Notes: generated by a model not told the origin, from the letters alone. DNA of 64,000 bases from an uncultured Sphingopyxis sp. (GCA_937873425.1 CALMYE010000337.1:1-64000), one strand, 5' to 3'. Positions 24,302 through 33,790 are shown, counted from the stretch's first letter. Made by a program: numbers and translations.

Positions 24302-24869
24302 AGCCGGGGCGCGGGCTGCGCTCGAAGATGGTCGCGGGGTCGCCATAGCCGAGCGTAGAGATGAAATTGCTCTTCACATTCGGCGTGTCGGCGAAGAAAG
24401 CCTGATCCACCGCCGCATTGTCGAACCCCGACATCGGCCCGGTGTCGAGCCCGAGCGCGCGCGCGGCGAGGATGAAATAGGCGCCCTGCAGGCTGGAATT
24501 GCGGAAGGCGGTGGCTTCGGCAAGCGCCGCATTGCCCGCGAACCAGCTCTTCGCGTCGGCGTGCGGGAAAAGCTCGGGCAGATGCTCGTAGAATTCGACG
24601 TCCATGCCGATGATCGCGGTGACCGGCGCCTGCAATATCTTCTCGGCATTGGCGGGCATCGCCAGCGCGGCGAGCTTCGCCTTCGCCTCGTCGCTCGCGC
24701 ACCAGACGATGCGCGCGGGCAGGCAGTTGGCGCTGGTCGGGCCGAACTTCATCAGGTCCCAGATCGCGTGCAGCCGATCTTCCGGCACCGGCTTGTCCGT
24801 ATAGCCGTTATAGGTGCGCGCGGCGCGGAACAGCTGGTCGAGGGCGGCATCGGAAAGCGGCTCGCTCAT
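24276..24869 (-). CDS. Nitroreductase-family FMN oxidoreductase (malonic semialdehyde reductase RutE/HadB-like)
   Basis: A 197-aa flavoprotein. The opening [24 protein letters not shown] and the segment [17 protein letters not shown] match the RutE/HadB subgroup, which reduces malonic semialdehyde or acts as a general NAD(P)H-dependent nitro/quinone reductase. [20 protein letters not shown] and LGYGDP are also typical. ATG 24869 is chosen because it gives the conserved N-terminus. No rut operon is nearby, so the physiological substrate is open. It lies between the NifU-like gene and tsaB on the same strand. Confidence 0.87.
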   Translation of the reverse strand: MSEPLSDAALDQLFRAARTYNGYTDKPVPEDRLHAIWDLMKFGPTSANCLPARIVWCASDEAKAKLAALAMPANAEKILQAPVTAIIGMDVEFYEHLPELFPHADAKSWFAGNAALAEATAFRNSSLQGAYFILAARALGLDTGPMSGFDNAAVDQAFFADTPNVKSNFISTLGYGDPATIFERSPRPGFERFNRIA

Positions 24870-24895
24870 CGGGGCATTCTCCTGTTGGCGGGATG

Positions 24896-25477
24896 TCAGA
24901 CGGCGTGAACCGCCGTCACTTCGGGCACATAATGTTTGAGCAGCGATTCGATGCCGTGCTTGAGCGTCGCGGTCGAGGAGGGGCAGCCGGCGCAGGCGCC
25001 CTGCATCTTCAGATAGACATTGCCCTTGTCGAAGCCGCGATAGACGATGTCGCCGCCGTCGTTGGCGACCGCCGGGCGCACGCGCGTCTCGATCAGCTCC
25101 TTGATCTGTTCGATGATGTCGGCGTCGGCGGGATCGTCGGCGAAACCGCCGTCCTCCGCCTCGCCCGGCACGCTGATTCCCGCGGCGCTCGCGGGGTGGA
25201 ACAGCGGCATGTCGGCGAGGAAATGGTCCATGACGATGCCGAGCACGTCGGGCTTCACGTCGCGCCATTCGGCGCCCGGCGCGATCGTCACCGAAACGAA
25301 GTCGCGGCCGAAGAAGACGCCGGTCACGTCGCCCAGCGTGAAGAGCGCGGTCGCGAGCGGCGAGGCCTGCGCTTCCTCGGGGCTCGCGAAGTCGCGCGTC
25401 CCCGCCTCCATCACCGCCCGGCCGGGCAGGAATTTGAGCGTCGCGGGATTGGGCGTCGATTCGGTTTCGATCAGCAT
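24896..25477 (-). CDS. NifU-family iron-sulfur cluster scaffold/carrier (NfuA-like)
   Basis: 193 aa with an N-terminal Nfu_N domain ([37 protein letters not shown]) and a C-terminal NifU domain with the cluster-binding C162-x2-C165 in [18 protein letters not shown]. It delivers 4Fe-4S clusters to target enzymes; radical-SAM MiaB nearby is such a client class. ATG 25477 is used; ATG 25486 is three residues longer. First gene of the run toward tsaB. Confidence 0.93.
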   Translation of the reverse strand: MLIETESTPNPATLKFLPGRAVMEAGTRDFASPEEAQASPLATALFTLGDVTGVFFGRDFVSVTIAPGAEWRDVKPDVLGIVMDHFLADMPLFHPASAAGISVPGEAEDGGFADDPADADIIEQIKELIETRVRPAVANDGGDIVYRGFDKGNVYLKMQGACAGCPSSTATLKHGIESLLKHYVPEVTAVHAV

Positions 25478-25568
25478 GGGGCGCATGTGGGACGGCGGGG
25501 GGCTTTGTGCAAGCGGCAACGCGGTGTCCGAATGGCGGTTTCGAGCAAGCAAGCGGCCAACATATTCT

Positions 25569-25925
25569 TCAGAGATGCAGACACGCCCATTCTATGCGCT
25601 TGTTCCACTCATACAGGCCGTCCCTGCTGACACCCCAATATCGCTGCTGCCGAGCCTCAAGACCATGAAATCGATTGGTCCGAATAACGCGAAACCATAA
25701 ATTATGGCGTGGCGCATATATCTTGTCAAATATATACGTATTATGACACCTATTGGGGTTCATATATGATGATATTCTACTCCATATATTTTCTGCTCTA
25801 CCAATATATTTAGGAATAAATTCGCCCCTGTAATAAATTCCAATCTCATAACAACCAGATTTTCTTTCAATATAGGATCTCCAATCTCTATATTCGGAAA
25901 GCTTCATCGTATCGCTCCACCGCAT
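25569..25925 (-). CDS. Small GIY-YIG-like endonuclease-domain protein, AT-rich gene
   Basis: A 118-aa protein whose features fit a GIY-YIG nuclease: GCYEIGI at 24-30 (the GIY strand), KYIGRAENIWSRI at 39-51 (the YIG strand with the catalytic Arg), and a C-terminal LEARQQRYWG helix with a candidate metal-binding Glu (E90). The start ATG 25925 is supported by a strong GGAGGAAGG ribosome binding site. The gene is much more AT-rich than its neighbours (25680-25920 is visibly A/T dominated), suggesting recent transfer. It stands alone between a NifU-like gene and a divergent DUF429-like gene, with no other phage or mobile gene nearby. Confidence 0.7.
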   Translation of the reverse strand: MRWSDTMKLSEYRDWRSYIERKSGCYEIGIYYRGEFIPKYIGRAENIWSRISSYMNPNRCHNTYIFDKIYAPRHNLWFRVIRTNRFHGLEARQQRYWGVSRDGLYEWNKRIEWACLHL

Positions 25926-26030
25926 AACCTTCCTCCGCCAAGCCGATTCGCATTCCGTTTTTCGCATGCACCCGGGTTCCAAGCTATAGGAACCTGATTT
26001 GGCCCTGACTTTGTGACCGCAAGGATCGCC

Positions 26031-26903
26031 ATGCGCCGTTTCTCCCACTTCGCCGCCCTCGACTGGTCGGGCGCGCGCGGACCGCGCCAGCGCGGGATCG
26101 CGCTCGCGATGGCGAGCGGGGCAGAAGCACCCGAACTGGTGCGGCCGGGGCATGTCTGGTCGCGCGCCGAGGTGCTGGCGTGGCTCGAAGACGTCGCGGT
26201 ATCGGGCGCCGACATGCTGATCGGCTTCGATTTTTCCGCCGGCTTCGCCTTCGCCGACCGGGGCGCCTATTTCCCGCACTGGGCCGACAGCCCCGCCGGC
26301 CTGCCCGCGCTGTGGGCGCTGGTCGAGCGGCTGGCGGCGCGCGATCCCCATTATGAGGCGGGCACTTTCCTGTCGCACCCCGAGGCGCGCCGCCATTTCC
26401 GGCACGGTCGCGGCGATGTCGGCGACCTGTTCGAGCCGGGCGCGGGGCGGCTGCGCGTCGTCGAGCGGCACCAGCGCGCGACGAAGCAGGCGGCGAGCGT
26501 CAGCAACTTCAACCTCGTCGGCGCGGCGCAGGTCGGCAAGGCGAGCCTGTCGGGCATGCGCCTGCTTCATCGTTTGTGCGGGCGCATTCCGCTCTGGCCG
26601 CTCGACCCCGTGCCCGCGCGGGGGCCGGTGCTCGCCGAAATCTACACCAGCCTCGCCGCGTGTGCCGCGGGCGTTCCCGGCGGGCGCAGCAAGATCCGCC
26701 ACGGCGCGGTGCTCGACGCGGCGCTGGCCGCCCTGGGATCGCCGAAGATCGGCCTCGCCGGCCCGGTCAGCGACCATGAAGCCGACGCGCTGCTCACCGC
26801 CGCCTGGCTGCGCGCCATCGCAGGCGATGCCGCGCCCTGGTCCCCCGCCCCGCTGACCGACACGCTCGCGCGCACCGAAGGCTGGACCTTCGGCATCATT
26901 TGA
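26031..26903 (+). CDS. DUF429-like predicted RNase H-fold protein
   Basis: A 290-aa protein with acidic motifs of an RNase H-like fold: HFAALDWSGARG at the start and LIGFDFSAGFAFADRG at about 65, then SVSNFNLVGAAQVGKASLSGM and a C-terminal GPVSDHEADALLTAAWLRA typical of DUF429. Family members are predicted nucleases without proven substrates, so the name is tentative. ATG 26031 with AAGGA upstream is preferred over GTG 26013. It ends 16 bp before tRNA-Thr. Confidence 0.6.
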   Translation: MRRFSHFAALDWSGARGPRQRGIALAMASGAEAPELVRPGHVWSRAEVLAWLEDVAVSGADMLIGFDFSAGFAFADRGAYFPHWADSPAGLPALWALVERLAARDPHYEAGTFLSHPEARRHFRHGRGDVGDLFEPGAGRLRVVERHQRATKQAASVSNFNLVGAAQVGKASLSGMRLLHRLCGRIPLWPLDPVPARGPVLAEIYTSLAACAAGVPGGRSKIRHGAVLDAALAALGSPKIGLAGPVSDHEADALLTAAWLRAIAGDAAPWSPAPLTDTLARTEGWTFGII

Positions 26904-26919
26904 CGCAAAGGGCGCATGC

Positions 26920-26995
26920 GCCGGCTTAGCTCAGTTGGTAGAGCAACCGCCTTGTAAGCGGTAGGTCGTCGGTTCGAGTCCGACAGCCGGCACCA
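26920..26995 (+). tRNA. tRNA-Thr (anticodon TGT)
   Basis: A 76-nt cloverleaf with encoded CCA. The acceptor GCCGGCT pairs with AGCCGGC (26985-26991), discriminator A, CCA at 26993-26995. The D arm has TAGCTCAGTTGGTAGAGCA; anticodon stem ACCGC/GCGGT with loop CTTGTAA gives TGT; the T arm contains GGTTCGAGTCC. It marks the boundary between core genes and the catabolic cluster. Confidence 0.98.
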
Positions 26996-27173
26996 GACAG
27001 TCGCTGACCCGAACCGCCGGTCGCCATGGTCTCGCAACGACCACCCTTCCGCTGCGCGGTCGACGCGACGGGAGATGCTCGATCATGTCCGGAAATCCAG
27101 TGTCGGAACCCCCTCACCGCGATCCGTGGACCGGCCTTGACCAACGAAGCGCTAGCGATTATTGCTATGCTAG

Positions 27174-27184
27174 CATAAGTTATT
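27174..27184 (+). promoter_or_regulatory. Catabolic operator site A (CATAAGTTATT)
   Basis: An 11-bp palindrome-like core inside TATGCTAGCATAAGTTATTA, about 116 bp upstream of the Rieske gene at 27300. It matches the cluster-wide CATAA(G/C)TTATG motif at 10 of 11 positions and shares the CTAG prefix with site F. The 26996-27299 gap holds only this site. Confidence 0.7.
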
Positions 27185-27299
27185 ATAAGATATTTGACCG
27201 AACCCGCTCACTCTGTCGCGAAGAGGCAACACCGCTTACGGCAGCTGCGCTTCGAGACTATGGAGCGGGTGAGGAAGCAACGGCGCGAGAGGATTTTCG

Positions 27300-28382
27300 A
27301 TGAGCTACCTGAGCAATTGCTGGTATATGGCGGCTTGGGCGGACGAGGTCGAGGACGGCGGTCTGCTCGCCCGGCGATTGCTCGATCAGCCCATCGTGCT
27401 GTTTCGCGACGAGGCGGGAAAACCCGGCGCGCTGTTCGACCGCTGCCCCCACCGGTTCGCGCCGCTCAGCAAGGGGAGGGTCGCCGACGGCGTGCTGGCC
27501 TGCGGCTATCATGGCCTTGCCTTCGATCGCGAGGGGAAATGCGCCCTCAACCCCCATGGGGCGATTCTCCGCACCCTGTCCGTCAGGCATTATCCGGTCG
27601 CCGAAGCCCATCGCGCGATCTGGATATGGATGGGCGACCCCGCCCTGGCGGACCCGGGCCTCATTCGCGACCTGGGCTTTCTCGCCGTCGCCCCGGATAC
27701 CGCGTTCAGCAAAGGCTATCTCCACGGCGAGGGCAATTACCTCCTCTATGTGGACAATATCCTCGACCTGACGCATGTCGATTATCTTCATGCCACCACC
27801 CTGGGCAGCGGCGCCTTCACGCGCACGCGCGCGCAGATATCCGAAAATGACGGTCGCATCAGCGTCCGCCGCGACTGTTTGAACGAGGTGCCGTCGCCGC
27901 TGATGCGCTCCATCCGGGGCATCACCGAAGCCGACCGCGTCGATTACTGGAACACCGTCGAATGGTCGGCGCCCGCGGTGATGACGCTGAGCGGGGGGAA
28001 CGTCCCGGCAGGCGAAGCGCGCGACGGGCCGCACAATAATATGAACACGATGAACGTGCATATCATGACCCCCGAAACGAGCCGCACGACACATTATTTC
28101 TTTGCCAGCACGCGCGACTTCGCCATCGACGATGCCGCGTTCAACGCGCGCTTCGCCGAGACGCGCAACACCATCTTCTCCACCGAGGACGAACCGATGA
28201 TCCAGGCGCAGCAACAGCGCATGGGCGACACCGATTTCTGGGATCTGCAGCCGCAGCTCTTGCGCATCGACGAGGCTTCGGTTCGGGTCCGGCGCAAGCT
28301 GGCACGGATGATCGAAGCGGAAGCGGACCTCGGCCAGCCGCATCGGCGGATCGAGCATTTGGTGGGCGGACCAGAGCGATGA
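27300..28382 (+). CDS. Rieske non-heme iron oxygenase, VanA/O-demethylase-like
   Basis: A 360-aa oxygenase of the phthalate/vanillate-demethylase group. Its Rieske cluster ligands are C49-x-H51 (DRCPHRF) and C68-x2-H71 (ACGYHGL). The mononuclear iron site is in [13 protein letters not shown] with H159 and H164. VanA-type enzymes demethylate aryl methyl ethers or hydroxylate aromatic acids; the substrate here is unknown. The start is supported by GAGAGGA. A ferredoxin gene overlaps its stop by 4 bp (28379), so the pair forms an operon; no reductase gene accompanies them. Operator site A lies upstream. Confidence 0.92.
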   Translation: MSYLSNCWYMAAWADEVEDGGLLARRLLDQPIVLFRDEAGKPGALFDRCPHRFAPLSKGRVADGVLACGYHGLAFDREGKCALNPHGAILRTLSVRHYPVAEAHRAIWIWMGDPALADPGLIRDLGFLAVAPDTAFSKGYLHGEGNYLLYVDNILDLTHVDYLHATTLGSGAFTRTRAQISENDGRISVRRDCLNEVPSPLMRSIRGITEADRVDYWNTVEWSAPAVMTLSGGNVPAGEARDGPHNNMNTMNVHIMTPETSRTTHYFFASTRDFAIDDAAFNARFAETRNTIFSTEDEPMIQAQQQRMGDTDFWDLQPQLLRIDEASVRVRRKLARMIEAEADLGQPHRRIEHLVGGPER

Positions 28383-28696
28383 TCCATCTTCTGGTGCGCG
28401 ACAGAAGCGGCCACGACCACATGATCGAGGCCGAGCCCGGCCTGTCGCTGATGGAGGCCATACGCGAAAACGGGCTGGACGAACTGATCGCCCTGTGCGG
28501 CGGTTGCTGCTCCTGCGCCACATGCCATGTCTATGTCCGGTCGCCCGATCCCGGCCTGCTGCCGCCCCTGACCGGCGACGAAAACGACCTGCTCGACGGC
28601 AGCGATCACCGCCTGTCCGAATCGCGGCTGTCCTGCCAGCTGACGCTTGCCGTCGAACTCGATGGCCTCACGGTCGAGATCGCTCCGGAGGACTGA
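28379..28696 (+). CDS. 2Fe-2S ferredoxin (adrenodoxin/plant-type)
   Basis: 105 aa. Cluster cysteines fit C40-x5-C46-x2-C49 with a fourth Cys in SRLSCQLTL near the end; extra cysteines C43 and C44 are unusual ([10 protein letters not shown]). It resembles ferredoxins that feed electrons to O-demethylase-type Rieske oxygenases or P450s. The ATG overlaps the oxygenase stop codon (ATGA), so the two are translationally coupled. It may also serve the second VanA-like enzyme and the alpha-beta dioxygenase elsewhere in the cluster, since it is the only ferredoxin gene visible. Confidence 0.93.
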   Translation: MIHLLVRDRSGHDHMIEAEPGLSLMEAIRENGLDELIALCGGCCSCATCHVYVRSPDPGLLPPLTGDENDLLDGSDHRLSESRLSCQLTLAVELDGLTVEIAPED

Positions 28697-28697
28697 G

Positions 28698-28715
28698 GCC
28701 CGGCCGGCGCCGGGC
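28698..28715. terminator. Bidirectional hairpin between convergent genes
   Basis: GCCCGGC (28698-28704) pairs with GCCGGGC (28709-28715) around a 4-nt loop, exactly between the ferredoxin stop and the esterase stop. No T-run follows on either strand, so it is a weak or Rho-assisted terminator at best. Confidence 0.5.
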
Positions 28716-28717
28716 GA

Positions 28718-29722
28718 TCATTTGCATTCGATGCGCCCCGCACCATCCGCCTTCGCCTCGAACGCTGCGCGGGCGGCGGACCAGGCCGGGTTCCCCGGAT
28801 AGAGCGCGCTGCGCAGATAGGCCCAGCTCAGTTCCCGCACCGCGGCCACGCGCGCGGGGCTTTCGTCGGCCGTTTCGGCCACGCCGGGGCCGGCGATGCC
28901 GCCCAGCATATGCTCGCCGCCGAACAGGGTGAGCAGGCATTTGTCTTTCGGGCTCAGCACATAGGGGTCGGCAAACCAGTCCGGGCCGCGGACGGTCAGG
29001 GGAGACTGGTCCTTGTCCCCCGCGACGACCAGCGCCGGTGTCCGCATCCGATCGAAGTCGGGGTTCATGAAGGGAAAGCTGGCCGCCGCGAGGGCGCTCA
29101 GATCCTCGCCTCCCCGCCCCGCGGTCGAAAGCAGCACGCCCGCCTTGATGCGCGGATCGGACAGATCATCGCCGGCCTTGCCGTCGGCGCCGATGACGCG
29201 GGCGCCCAGCAGCATGCCGGTCGTGATCCCGCCATAGGAATGGCCCGCGGCCGCAATGCGATCCCTGTCGATCCGGCCGGCAAGCCCCGGAACCGCCGCT
29301 TCGATCGCGTCGAGTTCGTCGATGGCGCGCCGCATGTCATCGACGCGAAAGCGCCAGATCGACGGATTCCGCGGATCGTCCGCCGCGAGGCCGAGCGCCC
29401 GCGAATCGAGAAAACCGGGCTGGATCACCACGAAACCGCGCGCCGCCCAGAATTGCACGAGCGGCGCATAGTCGTCGGACGAAGCGCCATAGCCGTGCGC
29501 GAACAGGATGATCGGCAGCGATTGTCCGGAAACCGGGGCCGATACGCGCAGTTGCAGATCCTGCCCGCGCTCCGGCGCCGGCAGCACGACGGGACTGACC
29601 GAAACGACCGGCACCGGTTCCACGGCGGCCGGATCGAGCGGGACGCCATGGGCGGCAAGCGCCGTCGCGACGATCGGCGCGAGCGGAAGGAGGCAGGCAG
29701 ATATCGTCCTTTTCCAGAGCAT
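28718..29722 (-). CDS. Secreted alpha/beta hydrolase (PAF-acetylhydrolase/chlorophyllase-like esterase)
   Basis: 334 aa with a signal peptide (MLWKRTISACLLPLAPIVATALAA). The lid-less alpha/beta core starts PIILFAHGYGASSDDY; the nucleophile elbow is GHSYGG; an acid follows in VVAGDKDQSP and a His in FGGEHMLGG. Such esterases cleave short acyl or aryl esters in the periplasm. ATG 29722 has AAGGA upstream. It is divergent from a TonB receptor gene with operator site B between them, suggesting that it prepares an imported or bound substrate. Confidence 0.85.
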   Translation of the reverse strand: MLWKRTISACLLPLAPIVATALAAHGVPLDPAAVEPVPVVSVSPVVLPAPERGQDLQLRVSAPVSGQSLPIILFAHGYGASSDDYAPLVQFWAARGFVVIQPGFLDSRALGLAADDPRNPSIWRFRVDDMRRAIDELDAIEAAVPGLAGRIDRDRIAAAGHSYGGITTGMLLGARVIGADGKAGDDLSDPRIKAGVLLSTAGRGGEDLSALAAASFPFMNPDFDRMRTPALVVAGDKDQSPLTVRGPDWFADPYVLSPKDKCLLTLFGGEHMLGGIAGPGVAETADESPARVAAVRELSWAYLRSALYPGNPAWSAARAAFEAKADGAGRIECK

Positions 29723-29808
29723 TCGGTTTCCTTCGTCACGAATCGGCGCGCGTCGCAGCGCCGGAAGCAAGTTCGTCAATTTTGCAATTGACGCATATAT
29801 TATGTGAT

Positions 29809-29819
29809 AATAACTTATG
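29809..29819 (-). promoter_or_regulatory. Catabolic operator site B (CATAAGTTATT on the minus strand)
   Basis: Reads AATAACTTATG on the plus strand, in the 153-bp gap between the divergent esterase (start 29722) and TonB receptor (start 29876). On the minus strand the extended form CATAAGTTATTAT is identical to site A over 13 bp. Flanks are AT-rich (TATATTATGTGATAATAAC). Confidence 0.72.
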
Positions 29820-29875
29820 TTCTAATTGCAAATCGCACGATTCAAGATGCGCGGCAAGAAAAAGGGGAGAGGGGT

Positions 29876-31981
29876 ATGACCAAGAGACTGATTCTGCATA
29901 TGGCCGGGCCGGCGCTGGCGGCGTCGATGACCGGACAGGCATTGGCGCAAACAACGGCCGACGAGCCCCAGACGCGCGAGGATGCGGCGTCCGCGGACGA
30001 TATCGTCGTGACGGCCCTGAAACGGTCGGACTCGCTGCAGAAGGTCGCGGCGGCCGTTTCGGTCATCGACAATGCGCGCCTCACCGATCTGGGCATCTCG
30101 AACCTCGTCCAGCTCGAAAATCTTTCGACCGGCGTCGATGTTTCGCCGATCCGGTCGCGCGCAAACATCTTCATCCGCGGAGTCGGCCAGTCGCTCGCTT
30201 CGCCCAACGCCGATTCCAACGTCGCGCTCAATCTCAACGGCGTCTACCTGCCGGGGCAGATGTCGGGCACGGCCTTTTTCGACGTGGACCGGGTGGAAAT
30301 CCTGCCCGGCCCGCAGGGGACGCTCTATGGCCGCAACTCGACGGGCGGCGTCCTCAACATCACGAGCCGGACGCCCGGCGACCGTCTGGCCGCCGACGGC
30401 TTCGTGGAGATCGGCAATTACGACCGCGTCCAGGTGATGGCGGGGATCGACATTCCCCTGTCGGCCAATCTCCGCTCGCGCACGGCCGCGACGCACAACC
30501 GCCATGACGGCTATATGAAGAATGGCGAGGACGACCAGAAGACCACGGCGATCCGCCAGACGTTCGTCTGGGAGCCCGGCGCATCGACGAAACTGACCCT
30601 GGTGGGAAGCTATACGCGCGAAGGCGGGATCGGCAATGTGCTGGTCAACGTCCCCGGCCTCGAATGCGGGGATCGCTGTGCGTTGTTCGACCCGAAAGCG
30701 CTGGGCTATTATTATCGCGTCGATGTCTTTCAGGGCAGTCTGCAACTAGAACAGGCGCTGAGTGACACGGTCTCGCTGACCTATATCGGCGGCTACAGCC
30801 ATCTCGACCAGGATTCGTTCAACGCGCTCTTCTCCGGTCCGCCGCACGTCGCGTTGCTGAACCCGGAGAAGGCCGAGATCCAGAGCCACGAGATTCGCCT
30901 GAATATCGAGACGGACAGGCTTCAGGCGATCGTCGGCGGCTATTATTTCGACGAAACCGGCTCCGTCGGCGTCACCATATCGCCGGTGCCGGGGACATTG
31001 CTGGTCAACCCCGCGAAGGTCGCGTCGCATGGCGCGGCCGTCTATGGCCAGGGGAGCTATTCGCTCGGCGACACCTTCCGCCTGACCGGGGGTCTGCGCT
31101 ACTCGCATAATGTCAAAAGCATCGACGGGGTGAATTCCGCCTTCAATTCCGGCACGGGCGCGCTGCTGTTCAGCCGGCCCTATGAGGGACGGGTGTCGAT
31201 GGACCGCGTCGACTGGAAGGCGGGGTTCGAATGGGACCTGTCGCCCGATTCCATGGCCTATGCCAGCATCGCGACCGGCTTCACGCCGGGAGGGTTCAGC
31301 ACGGGTCCCGAGGTGATCGGGCAACTGCCGGCCAAGCCGTTCGCGCCGGTTACGCTGACCTCCTATGCCGGCGGGCTGAAAAACCGCTTCGCCGACGGCA
31401 TGCTGACCCTGAATCTGGAGGGCTTCTATTATGACTATAAGAACTACCAGATCAGCGCCCGCGACGTCATCACGGCCCAGAATCTGGTCTATAATGCCGA
31501 AAAATCGACCGTTTACGGTTTTCAGCTCGATTCCCGGCTGAAACCCGATCGCGCGAACGAACTGGCGGTGAGCGCGACCTATCTGCACGCGAAGGCGGAC
31601 CGGCTCGCCACGCCCGGCGGCTCGTTCGACGGCGTCGACCTGCCCTTCTCGCCGCGCTGGACGGTGAACGCCTATTATCAGCATGCGTTCGAAGCCGGCG
31701 GCGGCGCAGAGGTCCGCGCCAGCGCCAACTTCAAATATACGAGTGGACGCTGGACGATCTACACCCAGGCCGCGCCCGGCTATTATCAGGAAGGGAACAC
31801 GAGCACGGCGCTCAACCTGGGCTATCATGCCGCGGACGATCGCTGGTCGATCCAGGCCTATGTCCGCAACCTCGAGGACAAGCTGGTCAAGACCGCCTGC
31901 ATCAATGCGGTGCCGGGTCCGGCAGCCTGTTATTTCGAGCCGCCGCGCACCTATGGCCTGCTGGCGGGCTTCAAATTCTGA
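29876..31981 (+). CDS. TonB-dependent receptor 1 of the catabolic cluster
   Basis: A 701-aa outer-membrane receptor. It has a signal peptide ending ATGQALAQ-like (TGQALAQ), then DDIVVTALKR near the TonB-box position, a plug with NIFIRGVGQ, VDRVEILPGPQGTLYGRNSTGGVLN (motif shown in pieces), and a long barrel ending GLLAGFKF. This is the sphingomonad type often linked to uptake of aromatic or plant-derived compounds rather than siderophores. ATG 29876 is chosen over 29804 for its GGGGAGAGGGG ribosome binding site and because operator site B lies between. It converges on the sulfatase gene. Confidence 0.92.
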   Translation: MTKRLILHMAGPALAASMTGQALAQTTADEPQTREDAASADDIVVTALKRSDSLQKVAAAVSVIDNARLTDLGISNLVQLENLSTGVDVSPIRSRANIFIRGVGQSLASPNADSNVALNLNGVYLPGQMSGTAFFDVDRVEILPGPQGTLYGRNSTGGVLNITSRTPGDRLAADGFVEIGNYDRVQVMAGIDIPLSANLRSRTAATHNRHDGYMKNGEDDQKTTAIRQTFVWEPGASTKLTLVGSYTREGGIGNVLVNVPGLECGDRCALFDPKALGYYYRVDVFQGSLQLEQALSDTVSLTYIGGYSHLDQDSFNALFSGPPHVALLNPEKAEIQSHEIRLNIETDRLQAIVGGYYFDETGSVGVTISPVPGTLLVNPAKVASHGAAVYGQGSYSLGDTFRLTGGLRYSHNVKSIDGVNSAFNSGTGALLFSRPYEGRVSMDRVDWKAGFEWDLSPDSMAYASIATGFTPGGFSTGPEVIGQLPAKPFAPVTLTSYAGGLKNRFADGMLTLNLEGFYYDYKNYQISARDVITAQNLVYNAEKSTVYGFQLDSRLKPDRANELAVSATYLHAKADRLATPGGSFDGVDLPFSPRWTVNAYYQHAFEAGGGAEVRASANFKYTSGRWTIYTQAAPGYYQEGNTSTALNLGYHAADDRWSIQAYVRNLEDKLVKTACINAVPGPAACYFEPPRTYGLLAGFKF

Positions 31982-31994
31982 CCCGCATGGGCGA

Positions 31995-32018
31995 GGCGCC
32001 GCCGGCCGCGGCGGCGCC
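31995..32018. terminator. Strong bidirectional hairpin between TonB receptor 1 and sulfatase
   Basis: GGCGCCGCCG (31995-32004) and CGGCGGCGCC (32009-32018) form a perfect 10-bp stem with loop GCCG, placed between the two convergent stop codons. No T-tract is visible. Confidence 0.65.
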
Positions 32019-32021
32019 CCC

Positions 32022-33749
32022 CTATTCATCGGGCGGCGGGACCACTCCCTTCGCCTTGGCATAGGCTTCATAGTCGCCGACCAGTTCGCGCAGCTTTTCC
32101 GGTTCGGCATCCGCGAGATCTTCGGTCTCGCCGGGGTCGCGCGCGATATGGAAGAGTTGCCAGCGGGGCTTTCCTTCCGGCGTTCCTTCGGACTGCTCCC
32201 GCAGGTAGAGGGCTTTCCAGTCCCCCTTGCGGAGGGCGCGGTGGAAGAGCAGTTCATAGCCGAGCGGCTCGTCCGGCGGGCGGACCCAATTGGCTTCCCC
32301 TCGAAGCAAGGGGCCGAGGCTGCGGCCCTGATGCCGCAGGACCGGGCGGCCCGCAAAGGTCGCGGGCTGAACGAGCCCGGCGAGATCGAGCAATGTGGGC
32401 GCCACGTCGCGCACATCGACGGTGACATGGACGATCCGCTTTCCCGCAACACCCCGGCCGGCAGCAAAGGCCGCGACACGCATCCCCCCTTGCGCCGGAT
32501 AGCCTTTCATCAGGCGCGACGGGGCGGAGGCGGCCTGCGCCCAGCCGGGACCATAGGAGACGTAGCTGCCGGCATTGCCGATATTGTCGAGGCTGTTGTC
32601 GATGCCGAGCCTCCGGTCGGGCGGCCCGCGGTGCCGGTGGTCGGGGGTGGCCCGGGGATTGCCCGCGGCTCCATTGTCGGACAGGAACAGGATCACCGTA
32701 TCGTCATAGCGGCCGAGCCGCTTGAGCACCGCGACCAGCCGGCCGACATTCCGGTCCATGCCGTCGACCATCGCCGCGTAGACCTCCATCCTTCGCGCCT
32801 GATGCGCCCGTTCCTCCGCGTCGAGCGAATGCCATGGCCTGACGCCCGTCATCGCATGCGGGACGGTATCGGCGGGGATCAGGCCCAGCCGTTTCTGCCC
32901 GGCGAGGCGGGCCTCGCGCAGCGCGTCATAGCCCATGTCGTAGCGCCCGCGATATTTCTCGATCAGGGGGCGGGGCGCTTGCAGCGGCCAGTGCGGCGCG
33001 GTGAAGGCGAGATAGGCGAAGAAAGGCCGGTCGTCGCCCGCGCGGGCGCCGTCTTCGAGGAATCCGATCATCCGGTCGACCAGATAGTCGGACGAATAGG
33101 CCCCGGCCGGAAACCGCACCGGCTTGCCATCCTCGCGATAGCCGGGCGAAAGCCCCGCCCGGCGCCACGCGGCCCGCTGATCCGCGCCGAAATGATTGGC
33201 GGCCCCTTCGAGCAGCGCGAAACTCCGTTCGAAACCGCGCGCGGCCGGCTCGCGATCGGGCGTCAGGCCCAGGTGCCATTTCCCCGCCATCAGGGTCAGA
33301 TAGCCGCCCGCCCCGAGGAGCTCGGCGATCGAGGCCACACGGTCGTTCAGATAGGTTTCATAGCCCGCCGCCCCGCGCGTGGCATCGTCGGCCAGTTCGG
33401 CCATCGTACCCAATCCCGCCTGATGGCTGTCGACCCCGCTCATCAGCATGGCGCGCGTCGGCGAACAGGCCGGGGCCGTGTGGAAGCCCGTGAAACGAAT
33501 TCCGGCAAGCGCCAGGGCATCGAGATGCGGCGTCTCGATTTCGCCGCCGAAGCTCCCGAGATCCGACCAGCCCAGATCGTCGGCGACGATGACGAGATAA
33601 TTGGGACGGCCGGACGCGGTGTCCGTGGTTTGGTCGGCCCGGGCGGCTACCGGCCCCGGCACGAGCGCGGCCGCCAGTGCGGCAGCCGCCGAAAATGCGG
33701 TGAACAGGCGGGTTATCAATTGCTTGCCTCCTTGCGAGAGTCGCTTCAT
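32022..33749 (-). CDS. Type I sulfatase (arylsulfatase-like), exported
   Basis: 575 aa. The formylglycine signature CSPTRAMLMSG is present with modifiable C95; metal ligands D57-D58 are in VIVADDLGWSD. A second signature AGKWHLG is present, as is LFLSDNGAAGNP with the Asp/Asn pair. It would hydrolyse sulfate esters after maturation by a formylglycine-generating enzyme, which is not in the window. It has a signal peptide (about 1-37, ending PVAARA). ATG 33749 is preferred over 33767, since the latter lacks a ribosome binding site and abuts operator C. It is divergent from TonB receptor 2. A sulfated aromatic is a possible substrate. Confidence 0.92.
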   Translation of the reverse strand: MKRLSQGGKQLITRLFTAFSAAAALAAALVPGPVAARADQTTDTASGRPNYLVIVADDLGWSDLGSFGGEIETPHLDALALAGIRFTGFHTAPACSPTRAMLMSGVDSHQAGLGTMAELADDATRGAAGYETYLNDRVASIAELLGAGGYLTLMAGKWHLGLTPDREPAARGFERSFALLEGAANHFGADQRAAWRRAGLSPGYREDGKPVRFPAGAYSSDYLVDRMIGFLEDGARAGDDRPFFAYLAFTAPHWPLQAPRPLIEKYRGRYDMGYDALREARLAGQKRLGLIPADTVPHAMTGVRPWHSLDAEERAHQARRMEVYAAMVDGMDRNVGRLVAVLKRLGRYDDTVILFLSDNGAAGNPRATPDHRHRGPPDRRLGIDNSLDNIGNAGSYVSYGPGWAQAASAPSRLMKGYPAQGGMRVAAFAAGRGVAGKRIVHVTVDVRDVAPTLLDLAGLVQPATFAGRPVLRHQGRSLGPLLRGEANWVRPPDEPLGYELLFHRALRKGDWKALYLREQSEGTPEGKPRWQLFHIARDPGETEDLADAEPEKLRELVGDYEAYAKAKGVVPPPDE

Positions 33750-33779
33750 CGGATCACCGAGATCCATATACTATGTTAG

Positions 33780-33790
33780 CATAAGTTATT
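33780..33790 (+). promoter_or_regulatory. Catabolic operator site C (CATAAGTTATT)
   Basis: The core in TTAGCATAAGTTATTATTGC, in the 117-bp gap between the divergent sulfatase and TonB receptor 2. The 14-bp stretch AGCATAAGTTATTA is identical to site A. Confidence 0.72.

Noticed and set aside
26920..27300. Direct repeat of the tRNA-Thr 3' end at the right side of the cluster (attL/attR pair)
   Set aside because: No copy of the tRNA-Thr end was found near 61-63 kb; the fragment at 62121-62142 has a different sequence.
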